A program made the translations under genes and the position numbers. From JAZKAR01 sp040389065 (GTDB taxonomy: Bacteria; Pseudomonadota; Gammaproteobacteria; Burkholderiales; Casimicrobiaceae), in NCBI GenBank assembly GCA_040389065.1, contig JAZKAR010000009.1, positions 124,001 to 188,000 on the forward strand: DNA of 64,000 nucleotides, in the 5' to 3' direction. Below the pieces are notes generated by a model. The model ran no database searches, had not been told where the DNA came from, and saw only the letters and a program-made list of their open reading frames with translations. This document shows positions 36,744 through 45,747 of the stretch, one piece after another (position 1 is the first letter of the stretch; the number at the start of each line of letters is the position of its first letter).

Positions 36744-38177
36744 CTATAAGCTTGGAGCATGCTGAACGGCAGATAAATTATTTTCTTGCCATTGCGTTTG
36801 TAAAAGATGAGGAAGCTGCCCAATAGTACCTGCGCCCATATTCAGCACCACGTCATCTGCGCGTACTAATGCCGCTAAAACCGCAGGAATTTTTTCTATC
36901 CTTTCTACCAAAATAGTTGAGCTTCCGTTGATTTTTTTGATGGCGAGTGCCAACGATTCGCTATCTACTCCTTGAATAGTTTGCTCTCCAGCAGCATAAA
37001 TCGTTGTTAAAATGAGAAGGTCGGCACTTGCCAATACTCGAACAAAATCTTCAAAAAGATCACGGGTACGCGTGTAACGATGCGGCTGAAAAACCAGAAT
37101 AATTCTTTGCTCTTTAAAACTAGCACGCGCGGCTTGCAAGGTAGCTTGAATTTCAACAGGATGATGCCCATAGTCATCTACTAGCGTTATTGTTTCACCT
37201 AAAGCTCTATTAGGAATTGACAAACTAGTACGATGAAATCTTCGGCCTACCCCTTTAAATTCAGCCAATGCTTTAAGTAAAGGCGCATCTTCTATTCCTA
37301 ATTCCTCTGCCACAGCCACAACGGATAATGCATTTAATACATTGTGATGCCCAGCAAGATTCAAAGTAACCGATACCACTTCACGACCAGGGCGATGCAG
37401 TTTAAAATGCGTTGTACAACCAACAGCTTGAATATCGCTTGCACGAATAGTAGCGCTTTCAGTCATCCCGTAAGTAATAATCGGCTTAGTAATTAAAGGC
37501 AATAAACTCGCAACATTTTCATCATCTATACATAAAATTGCTGCGCCATAAAAAGGCAAACGATGTAAAAAATCCAAAAAAGTCTGTTTTAAGCGTTCAA
37601 AATCATGCCCATATGTTTCCATATGATCAGCATCTATATTTGTGACAATACTAATTTCTGGTTGCAAATATAAAAATGAAGCATCTGATTCATCAGCTTC
37701 TGCGACAAGGTACTCACCTTGCCCTAAACGCGCATGTGCACCAGCACTTAATAAACGCCCTCCAATTACAAAGGTAGGATCTAACCCCGCTTCGGCTAAA
37801 ACGCTAGCAACTAAGCTAGTGGTCGTTGTTTTTCCATGCGTTCCCCCAACTGCAATACCGCGCTTAAAACGCATTAATTCTGCAAGCATTTCAGCACGTG
37901 GAATCACAGGTATTCTTTTAGCCTTAGCAGCTAGCACTTCAGGATTATCTGTTGTTATCGCTGTAGACGTGACAACTACTTCTGCGGAGTCAACATGCTC
38001 TGCATGGTGTCCTAAAAAGACCTCAATACCCTGCTCTCTTAAGGTGTCTGTTACTGTACTTTGAGATAGGTCAGAACCACTGACTTTAAATCCCAAGGTA
38101 TGAAATACCTGAGCAATTCCGCTCATCCCTGAGCCACCAATTCCAACAAAATGGATGCGCTCCACCTTATGACGCAT
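36744..38177 (-). CDS. murC: UDP-N-acetylmuramate-L-alanine ligase
   Basis: 477 residues. The N-terminal UDP-binding Rossmann segment is HFVGIGGSGMSGIAQVF (about 9-25), the Mur-ligase ATP P-loop is GGTHGKTTTTSLVASV (about 112-127), and VDDYGHHPVEI (about 334) belongs to the C-terminal domains. It adds the first amino acid of the stem peptide. Length and motifs are normal. It is 113 bases downstream of murG. Confidence 0.96.
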   Translation of the reverse strand: MRHKVERIHFVGIGGSGMSGIAQVFHTLGFKVSGSDLSQSTVTDTLREQGIEVFLGHHAEHVDSAEVVVTSTAITTDNPEVLAAKAKRIPVIPRAEMLAELMRFKRGIAVGGTHGKTTTTSLVASVLAEAGLDPTFVIGGRLLSAGAHARLGQGEYLVAEADESDASFLYLQPEISIVTNIDADHMETYGHDFERLKQTFLDFLHRLPFYGAAILCIDDENVASLLPLITKPIITYGMTESATIRASDIQAVGCTTHFKLHRPGREVVSVTLNLAGHHNVLNALSVVAVAEELGIEDAPLLKALAEFKGVGRRFHRTSLSIPNRALGETITLVDDYGHHPVEIQATLQAARASFKEQRIILVFQPHRYTRTRDLFEDFVRVLASADLLILTTIYAAGEQTIQGVDSESLALAIKKINGSSTILVERIEKIPAVLAALVRADDVVLNMGAGTIGQLPHLLQTQWQENNLSAVQHAPSL

Positions 38178-38290
38178 ATAAAGATCCCCTAAACCATTAT
38201 TTTAATTTTTTGTATAAAAACAAATCGCCCAATAACCTAAAGGTTAGCCTACCTTTTTCATATCAGACCTTAAAGACTGTGATCTTTTTT

Positions 38291-39436
38291 CTAACTGTTT
38301 ACTACATTTTCACATATGCTTGCCAGGCGTTCTGTACCATCACGTATACCTAAATTAAATGCTGTTTCAGCCACTTCAGTGAGTGCCTCACGAGACCATG
38401 ACATTATACGAGCAGATAACGCTTCAGCCGTAAAATCGGTTTGTAGCATATACCAGCCTGCCCCTTGCGCCTGGCACCAATTAGCATTCGCAGGCTGATC
38501 CACGGCGCCCGGTAACGGCACATATAAAGCAGGTAAACCTACCGCCAATAATTCTGCAATTGTGAGTGCACCTGCTCTACAAATAATGACATCCACATCT
38601 AAATACACCCCAAGAATATTATCAATGAAGGCAACGCATTCAGCCTCTATTTGAAAATCACTATACGTTTGCTTCAAAGTATCAATATTATTTTTACCAG
38701 ATTGATGTACTACTTTTGGGCGAAGTTCTGCTGGAATTAAGGATAAGGCTCTAGGAACAATCTGATTTAATGCCATTGCGCCTTGGCTTCCCCCTACCAC
38801 CAAAATTTTTAAAACACCTGTACGCTGCCGATATCTAAGGGAAGGTAATGACACAGGATGCTCAAAAGCTTCACGCAGAGGCGCACCAGTGTGTACCATT
38901 TTGGAAACAATTGATTTTTTTTGATGCAAAATGGTCTGAGAAAAACTTACAGCAATTTTCTTTGCCCAATGCGCCGCTAGGCGATTCGCCATTCCCAATA
39001 CGCGATTAGCCTCATGCAAAACCACCGGTACCCTCAACACCCATGCAGCGATTAAAGCCGGTAAAGTAGGATACCCACCAAAACCTACTACCAAGTGTGG
39101 TTGTAATTTTTTTATATAAATAATTGCCTGAAACGTAGCAACCACAATACCCCAAATACCACGCGCTGCATGCTTGATACCTTTACTTCTCATNNNNNNN
39201 NNNTGTTTTTACATGCCGGGCGAAAATTAAAAAAAATTAAAAGGAATATCTTCTTTAGGAACTAACCCTTCCTCCATACTATTAGTCGTACCTAACCATT
39301 GCACACTCCAACCTTGCTGCGATAACTTATGCGCTAACGCTATGCCAGGAAAAATATGGCCACCCGTTCCACCTGCTGTTATCAGAACACGCGAAGGTTG
39401 AGTGTGGTTTGACGGAAAATTAAATTTTGAAACCAT
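38291..39436 (-). CDS. murG: MurG glycosyltransferase, interrupted by an assembly gap
   Basis: It makes lipid II by adding GlcNAc to lipid I at the inner membrane. The N-terminal part (from ATG 39436) shows ITAGGTGGHIFPGIALAH and LGTTNSMEEGLVPKEDIPF, but meets a TAA in a T8 tract (about 39229) close to the N run at 39194-39203. Beyond the gap the frame resumes (MRSKGIKH..., from 39193) with VGFGGYPTLPALIAA, GGSQGAMALNQ and the donor-binding CRAGALTIAELLAVGLPALYVP region. Only about seven residues should separate the parts, so the bases beside the Ns are probably bad contig ends, not real disruption. The start overlaps ftsW by 17 bases. Confidence 0.88.
39194..39203. other. Assembly gap (10 N) inside murG
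   Basis: A run of ten N. The minus-strand flank before it reads TTTTCGCCCGGCATG and the flank after it begins ATGAGAAG, so both contain the GGC-ATG/ATG of the expected 'FSGM-RSKG' codons. The two contigs probably overlap slightly instead of being separated. Confidence 0.9.
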
Positions 39437-40628
39437 AGGTTAAGCGTCTATTCTCGTGGTCAATTCTTAGTACTATTGCAATGGCTATAATATTCACCAC
39501 CAAGCCACTACCACCAAATGATAAAAAGGGAAGCGTAAGCCCTTTTGTTGGAAGCAATCCCATGTTTACTCCCATATTGATAAAGGCTTGTAAACCTATC
39601 CAAATTCCTATGCCTTGCGCTACTAACCCCGAAAAATGCTGTTTTAACCGCCAAGCTCGATAACCTACGTAAAAAATGCATCCCACCAAATAGACAAAGA
39701 GACAAATAACAACCATAACTCCTGCGAGTCCTAGCTCTTCACCTATCACTGCAAGCAAAAAATCAGTATGCGCTTCAGGCAGATAAAATTGCTTCTCAAT
39801 ACTAGCTCCTAATCCTACGCCTGTCCATTCGCCGCGGCCAAATGCAATGAGTGAATGACTAAGCTGATACCCTTTACCAAAAGGATCCGCCCACGGGTTC
39901 CAAAAACCAACTAACCGTTTAAGTCGATAGGGTTCCAACCATACAAGCAAAGGAAAACTCACTACCAGCAACCCCAACAAACCAATAAATAGGCGACCGT
40001 TTAAGCCTCCTAAAAATAAAATACCCATTGCAATAGAGGTAATAACTGATAATGCACCAAAATCAGGTTCTTTAAGAAGCAGCCACCCTACTACTACCAT
40101 CACCAAAAACATGGGAAAGAAGCCACGTCGAAATTGATGTAAATATGCCGCTTTTCTAACGGTATAATCTGCCGCATATAACGCAGCAAAAAGCTTCATA
40201 AACTCAGATGGCTGAAGATTAACGACGAGAAGAGGAATCCACCGGCGGCTACCATTTACCTCTCTACCTAATCCAGGAATTAAAACAACAATCAATAAAA
40301 CTGTTCCTATTAAAAATAAAGTCATAGCAGACTTCTGCCATACTTTCATAGAAACTTGCCCACATAATAACGCTGCCATTAGCCCTATAAACACAAACAA
40401 AACATGACGGGTTAAAAAATAGGCAGGATTAAGACCTGTCATTTTAGCTGCGCTGGCGGTAACAATAGAGGCTGAGTAAACCATTACAATACCAATGCCT
40501 AAAAGCAGCATTGCAGCCCATACAACACCCATATGCATGGGATCAACCCCTTTTGGCCAAGGAGTGCGATCTTTAGTATACGTTGATAAACGTCCTATTT
40601 TTAAACGTTTTTTTAAAGGTTTTATCAT
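39420..40628 (-). CDS. ftsW: FtsW, septal peptidoglycan glycosyltransferase (SEDS)
   Basis: 402 residues with about ten membrane helices. SEDS signatures are present: QPSEFMKLF (about 137-145), KEPDFGALSV and LPFLSFGGSGLVVN (near residue 374-387). It polymerises lipid II at the septum with its class b PBP partner. It lies directly between mraY (47 bases upstream) and murG (17-base overlap); murD, normally between mraY and ftsW, is absent. Confidence 0.96.
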   Translation of the reverse strand: MIKPLKKRLKIGRLSTYTKDRTPWPKGVDPMHMGVVWAAMLLLGIGIVMVYSASIVTASAAKMTGLNPAYFLTRHVLFVFIGLMAALLCGQVSMKVWQKSAMTLFLIGTVLLIVVLIPGLGREVNGSRRWIPLLVVNLQPSEFMKLFAALYAADYTVRKAAYLHQFRRGFFPMFLVMVVVGWLLLKEPDFGALSVITSIAMGILFLGGLNGRLFIGLLGLLVVSFPLLVWLEPYRLKRLVGFWNPWADPFGKGYQLSHSLIAFGRGEWTGVGLGASIEKQFYLPEAHTDFLLAVIGEELGLAGVMVVICLFVYLVGCIFYVGYRAWRLKQHFSGLVAQGIGIWIGLQAFINMGVNMGLLPTKGLTLPFLSFGGSGLVVNIIAIAIVLRIDHENRRLTYGFKI

Positions 40629-40675
40629 TCGCCCATCTGCTTTTGGTCAAAAAACATCACTATAAAGTGCAGTGC

Positions 40676-41758
40676 TTAGCGCAACTTGAGTGTAGAAAGA
40701 CCCAGCAAAACCAAAACCATAGTAATAATCCAAAATCTAACAACTACCTGGTTCTCTTTCCAACCCTTTAACTCATAGTGATGATGTAAAGGAGCCATTC
40801 GAAACACACGCTTTCCGGTTAATTTAAATGACGCCACTTGAATCATGACAGAAAAGGTCTCTACAACGAAAACGCCACCCATCACTACTAATACTAATTC
40901 CTGGCGCACCATCACGGCTACGGTGCCTAATGCTCCTCCTAATGCTAGAGCACCCACATCACCCATAAATACTTCTGCAGGATACGCATTGAACCATAAA
41001 AAGCCTAAACCAGCCCCTGCTAAGGCTGCACAAAATATAGTTACTTCGCCTACTTGCGCTACATAAGGGAACTGTAAATAATGAGAGTAATCGACACGCC
41101 CAACTACGTAAGCAAAAATAGCCAACGCCCCCGCCACCATGACGGTTGGCAATGTAGCTAAACCATCTAAACCATCGGTTAAATTTACTGCATTGCTGGT
41201 TCCAACAATGGTAAAAAAACTTAATGCAACAAATCCCCATAAGCCCAGAGGAATAGCCACACTCTTAAAAAAGGGAACTAATAAACTTAGATGAGTTTTA
41301 TGTGTTGTAGTGGCTAAAAAGAATGAAACAATTAACGCTACTGTGGTTTGCCCAAATAATTTGGCACGCGCAGATAAACCCTTAGGGTTGCGATGAACCA
41401 CTTTTAAATAATCATCAAGCCACCCCACTAATCCAAACCCTAAGGTAACAATGACTAACACCCAAATCATAGGGTTATTTAAATCTGCCCATAGCAAGGT
41501 AGAAATAATCAGTGCAAGTAAAATTAAGGCCCCGCCCATGGTTGGAGTACCTGCTTTTACTAAATGCGTCTGAGGCCCATCATCTCTAACAGATTGGCCT
41601 ATTTTCAAGCGCGTTAAATAACGAATAACGCTTGGGCCTAACCATATTGTGATTAATAAGGCTGTTAAGGTCGCCAAAACAGCACGCAAGGTTATATAGT
41701 TGAATACGCGAAAGAAGCCAATGTCTTTCGCTAAATATAAAGCTAAGGCATGCAACAT
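40676..41758 (-). CDS. mraY: Phospho-N-acetylmuramoyl-pentapeptide transferase
   Basis: 360 residues from the ATG at 41758 (MLHALALYL), preceded by GGTGATG; a TTG at 41773 would add five residues. It makes lipid I in the inner membrane. Catalytic segments: the GTPTMGG loop, the Asp-rich LDDYLKVVHRNPKGL (about 109-123), TSNAVNLTDGLDGLA (about 184-198) and the HHHYELKGWKE loop (about 322-332). Length equals that of E. coli MraY. It is the first cell-wall gene of this cluster; no murF, murE or ftsI is found upstream. Confidence 0.96.
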   Translation of the reverse strand: MLHALALYLAKDIGFFRVFNYITLRAVLATLTALLITIWLGPSVIRYLTRLKIGQSVRDDGPQTHLVKAGTPTMGGALILLALIISTLLWADLNNPMIWVLVIVTLGFGLVGWLDDYLKVVHRNPKGLSARAKLFGQTTVALIVSFFLATTTHKTHLSLLVPFFKSVAIPLGLWGFVALSFFTIVGTSNAVNLTDGLDGLATLPTVMVAGALAIFAYVVGRVDYSHYLQFPYVAQVGEVTIFCAALAGAGLGFLWFNAYPAEVFMGDVGALALGGALGTVAVMVRQELVLVVMGGVFVVETFSVMIQVASFKLTGKRVFRMAPLHHHYELKGWKENQVVVRFWIITMVLVLLGLSTLKLR

Positions 41759-41916
41759 AAGGTCATCACCCAAGTAAAGTAGCGCTATTCTATCTCAGTC
41801 GCTTCTTCTTAGAGGTGATTTTCTTATACAAAAATATTTAAAAAAAAACGGCACAATTATTTTTTCAGGCTAAGTTATTACAGTTGAACATGTTATTAAC
41901 CAACAGTGCTTGAGGC

Positions 41917-43251
41917 TTATGGGCGACCTATTCCACAATATTCGAAGCCTGCTTCTCTTATTTCTTTAGGATTATAAAGATTACGACCATCGAATATTAA
42001 TGCCTGACGCATACGCTCACGCATAACAATGGGATTAAGGGCAGAAAACTCTTGCCATTCTGTGACCAAGACCATAGCATCAACATTATCAAGTGCTTCC
42101 AGAGCAGACTCACACCATACTAACTTCGAGACTATTTCTTTCCCTAAAACCTTACGCGCCTCACTCATCGCTACGGGATCATAAACACGCAATGTTGCCC
42201 CTCTTTTTAACAATGTACGTATCAAATGAATACTAGGAGCCTCTCGCATATCATCTGTATTAGGCTTAAATGCTAACCCCAAAATAGCTAATACAAACCC
42301 CTTGAGATCTTTACCCAAGCGCTGCATAATTTTTTGAGCCAGCCGTTGTTTTTGAGAAGCATTCACTGCTTCAACCGCTTGTACAATGGCTAATGTTTGC
42401 CCATGCTCTCGGGCAGTTTGTTGAAGCGCTGCTACATCTTTAGGAAAACAAGAGCCTCCATATCCACACCCAGGATAAAGAAAATATGGCCCAATACGCG
42501 TATCTGAACCTACCCCTAGCCGAACACTTTCAATATCTGCACCTACTAACTCTGCAAGATTCGCTAACTCATTCATAAAGGAAATACGAGTCGCTAGCAT
42601 TGCATTTGTTGCATATTTTGTTAGCTCAGCTGAGCGTATATCCATAATAATTAAACGATTAGGATCTCCACGCAAGAAAGGTTCAAAAAGCTTTTGCATG
42701 GTTCTAATAGTTGGAGCATGATCGCAGCCCACTATAATACGATCAGGCTGCATAAAATCTTCAATTGCAGCCCCTTCCTTTAAAAATTCAGGATTTGAAA
42801 CCACATGAAAAGGAATATTGACACCACGTTCCTCTAAGACTTGAGAAACCACTTCAGAAACATATTGAGCCGTTGCCACAGGAACAGTAGATTTGTTAAT
42901 AATTATTCGCTCTTCTGTCATAGATTCAGCAATGGTGCGCGCTGCTTGTAAAACGAAACGTAAATCAGCACCGCCAGTTTCCTCCTCAGAAGGAGTACCT
43001 ACGGCAATAAACTGGAGTTTGCCATGCTCCGTTCCTTCTTTAATATCTATAGAAAACCGCAAACGCCCGGCTTGAACATTACGATGAATTAACATATCTA
43101 AGCCAGGCTCATAAATTGGTACAATACCTTGATTGAGTCTCTCTATTTTTTTTTCATCAACGTCAACACATAGAACGTTATTTCCCGCTTCAGCCAAGCA
43201 TGTTCCTGTGACCAGTCCAACATAGCCTGTACCAATAACGGTTATTTTCAT
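41917..43251 (-). CDS. ugd: UDP-glucose 6-dehydrogenase family
   Basis: 444 residues. NAD-binding VIGTGYVGLVTGTCLAE (about 4-20), the middle domain and the catalytic Cys in YGGSCFPKDV (about residue 259-268) are present. It oxidises UDP-glucose to UDP-glucuronate for capsule, exopolysaccharide or lipid modification. GDP-mannose-type relatives exist, but the overall pattern fits UDP-glucose. The start overlaps the pyrF stop by four bases (ATGA). It stands where murF/murE/ftsI would be expected upstream of mraY. Confidence 0.93.
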   Translation of the reverse strand: MKITVIGTGYVGLVTGTCLAEAGNNVLCVDVDEKKIERLNQGIVPIYEPGLDMLIHRNVQAGRLRFSIDIKEGTEHGKLQFIAVGTPSEEETGGADLRFVLQAARTIAESMTEERIIINKSTVPVATAQYVSEVVSQVLEERGVNIPFHVVSNPEFLKEGAAIEDFMQPDRIIVGCDHAPTIRTMQKLFEPFLRGDPNRLIIMDIRSAELTKYATNAMLATRISFMNELANLAELVGADIESVRLGVGSDTRIGPYFLYPGCGYGGSCFPKDVAALQQTAREHGQTLAIVQAVEAVNASQKQRLAQKIMQRLGKDLKGFVLAILGLAFKPNTDDMREAPSIHLIRTLLKRGATLRVYDPVAMSEARKVLGKEIVSKLVWCESALEALDNVDAMVLVTEWQEFSALNPIVMRERMRQALIFDGRNLYNPKEIREAGFEYCGIGRP

Positions 43252-43985
43252 ATCGTCATTCCTATCATTTTAGACTGCTGGGCTTGCTCCATTTCTGCCC
43301 GAATCGCTAACAAAGCCTTTAGAGGATCAGGCGCTAACGTAATAGGGCGCCCAATTACCAAATGATCTCCTCCCGCCAAAATCGCATCGCCTGGCGTCAT
43401 TACTCTTTGTTGATCATATGCATTGGATCCAGCAGGACGAATACCAGGGGTTACACATAAAAATTTCTGACCTAACTCTTGCTTCACCGTTCGAATTTCA
43501 TGCGCTGAGCATACCACTCCATCCATCCCTGAGCGATAAGCCAATTGGGCTAACCGTTGCACTTGGCTTTGCGCTGAACCTGTCCACCCTATATCTTTAA
43601 AATCATGATCTGAAAGGCTAGTTAATACTGTTACTGCAACCAAAATAGGAGCAGCATCGCCTTCTTTTTCAAGCGTTTCGCGAGCAGCTTCCATCATTGC
43701 TCGCCCACCAGATGCATGGAGTGTCATCATCCAAACACCTAACCGAGCTGCAGAAAGGCACCCCATTGCTACAGTGTTAGGAATATCATGAAGCTTCAAA
43801 TCAAGGAAAACCTGGTAACCTTTTTGAATTAATCCCTCGAGCCAGCGAGGCCCTTCACTAATAAAAAGTTCCTTACCCACTTTTAGGGCACATAAAGAAG
43901 GATCTAACTGTTCAACCAGGCGCTGCGCACTCGCAGAATCAGGACAATCAAGCGCCACAACCACAGAGTGTGCTGCTAAAGACAT
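43248..43985 (-). CDS. pyrF: Orotidine 5'-phosphate decarboxylase
   Basis: 245 residues from the ATG at 43985, with GGAG nine bases upstream; the longer frame from 44006 lacks a ribosome site. It catalyses the last step of UMP synthesis. Active-site segments: VALDCPD, ALKVGKELF, DLKLHDIPNTV (the K-x2-D catalytic array, about 62-72) and TPGIRP (about 182). It belongs to the E. coli-like subfamily 1 by length and motif. Coupled to ugd, so UMP supply and UDP-sugar use may be co-expressed. Confidence 0.95.
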   Translation of the reverse strand: MSLAAHSVVVALDCPDSASAQRLVEQLDPSLCALKVGKELFISEGPRWLEGLIQKGYQVFLDLKLHDIPNTVAMGCLSAARLGVWMMTLHASGGRAMMEAARETLEKEGDAAPILVAVTVLTSLSDHDFKDIGWTGSAQSQVQRLAQLAYRSGMDGVVCSAHEIRTVKQELGQKFLCVTPGIRPAGSNAYDQQRVMTPGDAILAGGDHLVIGRPITLAPDPLKALLAIRAEMEQAQQSKMIGMTI

Positions 43986-44146
43986 TCGGACTTTCTCCAT
44001 ACCCATAAAACTTAGCCCGCATTGTACCAGAAGCCTTTCATTTTCTTGAGTAATTTTAGATAATTACCCATCTAAAAATCTGCATATCCAATATCTTAAT
44101 TATTTTTATTAGGATTAATTTTTAAAATTTAAAGCAATTTTTTATT

Positions 44147-44482
44147 TTATCTAACTGTACTTACAATGGACTTTAGCGCAAGCAAAGATGAATCATCTAG
44201 ATGTAAAAACTCTAAACCAACCGTCAATCCATGATATTTATGGGGAGATTGATGCACAACTCTAGCCTCAGCTTTTACATCCATATATTTGCCTCTGACT
44301 AAAATATTAAACTTTATATTAACAACATCACCTGATTGAATTTCTTTTTTTCCTGTATACAAACAGATACCTCCCTCAGAGATATCTGCACTAATAGCAT
44401 TGTGATCGGCGCCATTAAGCTCAGATACAATCACCGAAACATTTACGGGCTTACGTAAACCAACTCTGTTTTCTTTACCCAT
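44147..44482 (-). CDS. PilZ-domain protein (cyclic di-GMP binding)
   Basis: 111 residues, a single PilZ domain. The N-terminal R-x-x-x-R-like motif (RVGLRKPVNV, about 5-14) and the D-x-S-x-x-G motif (ADISEGGICLY, about 34-44) form the c-di-GMP site. The start is the ATG at 44482 because AAGGAGG lies five bases upstream; the frame further up is not needed. Such stand-alone proteins are adaptors for motility, pili or polysaccharide export. It is transcribed alone, with ugd-pyrF beyond. Confidence 0.88.
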   Translation of the reverse strand: MGKENRVGLRKPVNVSVIVSELNGADHNAISADISEGGICLYTGKKEIQSGDVVNIKFNILVRGKYMDVKAEARVVHQSPHKYHGLTVGLEFLHLDDSSLLALKSIVSTVR

Positions 44483-44640
44483 GATTTCCTCCTTATTTTC
44501 TCCTCTTATAAGCACTAACATTTAGAACCATTACACAGAGGGTGAAATAAATCTTCTATTAGGAGTATTCAAATAAAATTCACTAATAATAATAGATAGT
44601 TACCCTAAAAAATTATGATAACAATATGGTAATTAAACAT

Positions 44641-44772
44641 TTAGAAGTTATGCAGTTGAACTATATCAAGGCATAGGATGGCTCGCATGGCAACGCGGAC
44701 ATACACATAGTACGGCAAGTTGAGATAACGCAGGGCGTCCCACGCTAAGAGAGCAAACTGCGTAACTTCTAA
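44641..44772 (+). mobile_element. MITE-like element, family A, copy 4
   Basis: The ends are TTAGAAGTTATGCAGTTGA and CTGCGTAACTTCTAA, TA at both tips, 132 bp, the longest copy. Interior landmarks: ATATCAAGGCATAGGATG, TAGTACGGCAAGTTGAG and AGAGAGCAAACTGCG. It lies between ppx (58 bases past its stop) and the PilZ gene (159 bases before its start). Confidence 0.85.
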
Positions 44773-44829
44773 CATTAAAATAAATTATTTCCATGAGCTA
44801 ATTTGCTCAATTACATTATTTTAGATACT

Positions 44830-45747
44830 TCATTGAACTACAATACCTAACTCAGATACTGAACGACAATAGTCAGAATAAAGCAAATGTACAATACCAT
44901 CAGCTAGCCCTACTTCTGGCACATATACTTTTTCAATATTAGCGGTTTCCATAACAGCAAAATATATTTCACAAGCAGGCACAATAACATCAGCACGATC
45001 AGGGTTTAACCCTAATAATTCCATGCGTTCTTCAAATGTAGCTTTGCTGACTATTTCATATATATTCTTTAATTGCTCGTAGGTAATGGGTTTATTACCG
45101 CGCTTTCCTACTGTCATGCCTCGAAGCTTGTTAATATTTCCGCCTGAGCCTATGCCATAAATGGGCTGATCAATATTGCGGGTTTTTTCAAGAATCCAAT
45201 CTTTTAGCGCACTCCAATGAGCCGCATGCACTTGGTTTGCTAATATTCTTACTGTACCAATATCAAAGGAGCGTGACGCAATACGCTGCCGATCTGAATA
45301 TAAAGTTAATTCTGTACTTCCCCCGCCCACATCAATATACATATACACTTTGTCGGGGTCTAAATTCTCTTCAATATGATTTTCATAAATGAGTTGAGCT
45401 TCTTCATCACCCGTGATCACATCAATCTTTAATCCTGCTTCACTAAAAACTCTAGCAATGACCTCAGGGGTATTTTTCGCTTCTCGCAATGCACTGGTTG
45501 CACATGCACGATAAGCAATAGGCTCTTCTACTTCTATCAGTAGTTTAAATGCTTGCATGGTTTTAACAAGACGCTCTATTGTTTGTGGTTGAAGAGCCCC
45601 TAAACAAAATGCATCCTCACCTAGCCTCAAGGGTACACGTACTAATGAACCTTTTTTAAAAATAGGTTTTTCACTTAATTGATGATGCACATGGCAGATT
45701 AATAAACGAACAGCATTAGAACCCAAATCAATAGCCGCAAATTTCAT
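44830..45747 (-). CDS. ppx: Short Ppx/GppA-type exopolyphosphatase
   Basis: 305 residues, covering only the sugar-kinase/actin-like phosphatase module. AAIDLGSNAVRLLI (about 4-17) and DVGGGSTELTLY (about 139-150) are the two phosphate-binding loops, and the catalytic Glu region ATSALREAKN (about 84-93) is intact. E. coli Ppx (513 residues) carries extra C-terminal HD-like and helical domains absent here; short forms exist in other bacteria. It hydrolyses polyphosphate or pppGpp. It overlaps ppk1 by four bases. Confidence 0.9.
   Translation of the reverse strand: MKFAAIDLGSNAVRLLICHVHHQLSEKPIFKKGSLVRVPLRLGEDAFCLGALQPQTIERLVKTMQAFKLLIEVEEPIAYRACATSALREAKNTPEVIARVFSEAGLKIDVITGDEEAQLIYENHIEENLDPDKVYMYIDVGGGSTELTLYSDRQRIASRSFDIGTVRILANQVHAAHWSALKDWILEKTRNIDQPIYGIGSGGNINKLRGMTVGKRGNKPITYEQLKNIYEIVSKATFEERMELLGLNPDRADVIVPACEIYFAVMETANIEKVYVPEVGLADGIVHLLYSDYCRSVSELGIVVQ

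Noticed and set aside
38291..39436. murG as a true pseudogene
   Set aside because: The stop is next to an N run and a homopolymer, both halves are conserved and the gene is essential, so an assembly error is more likely.
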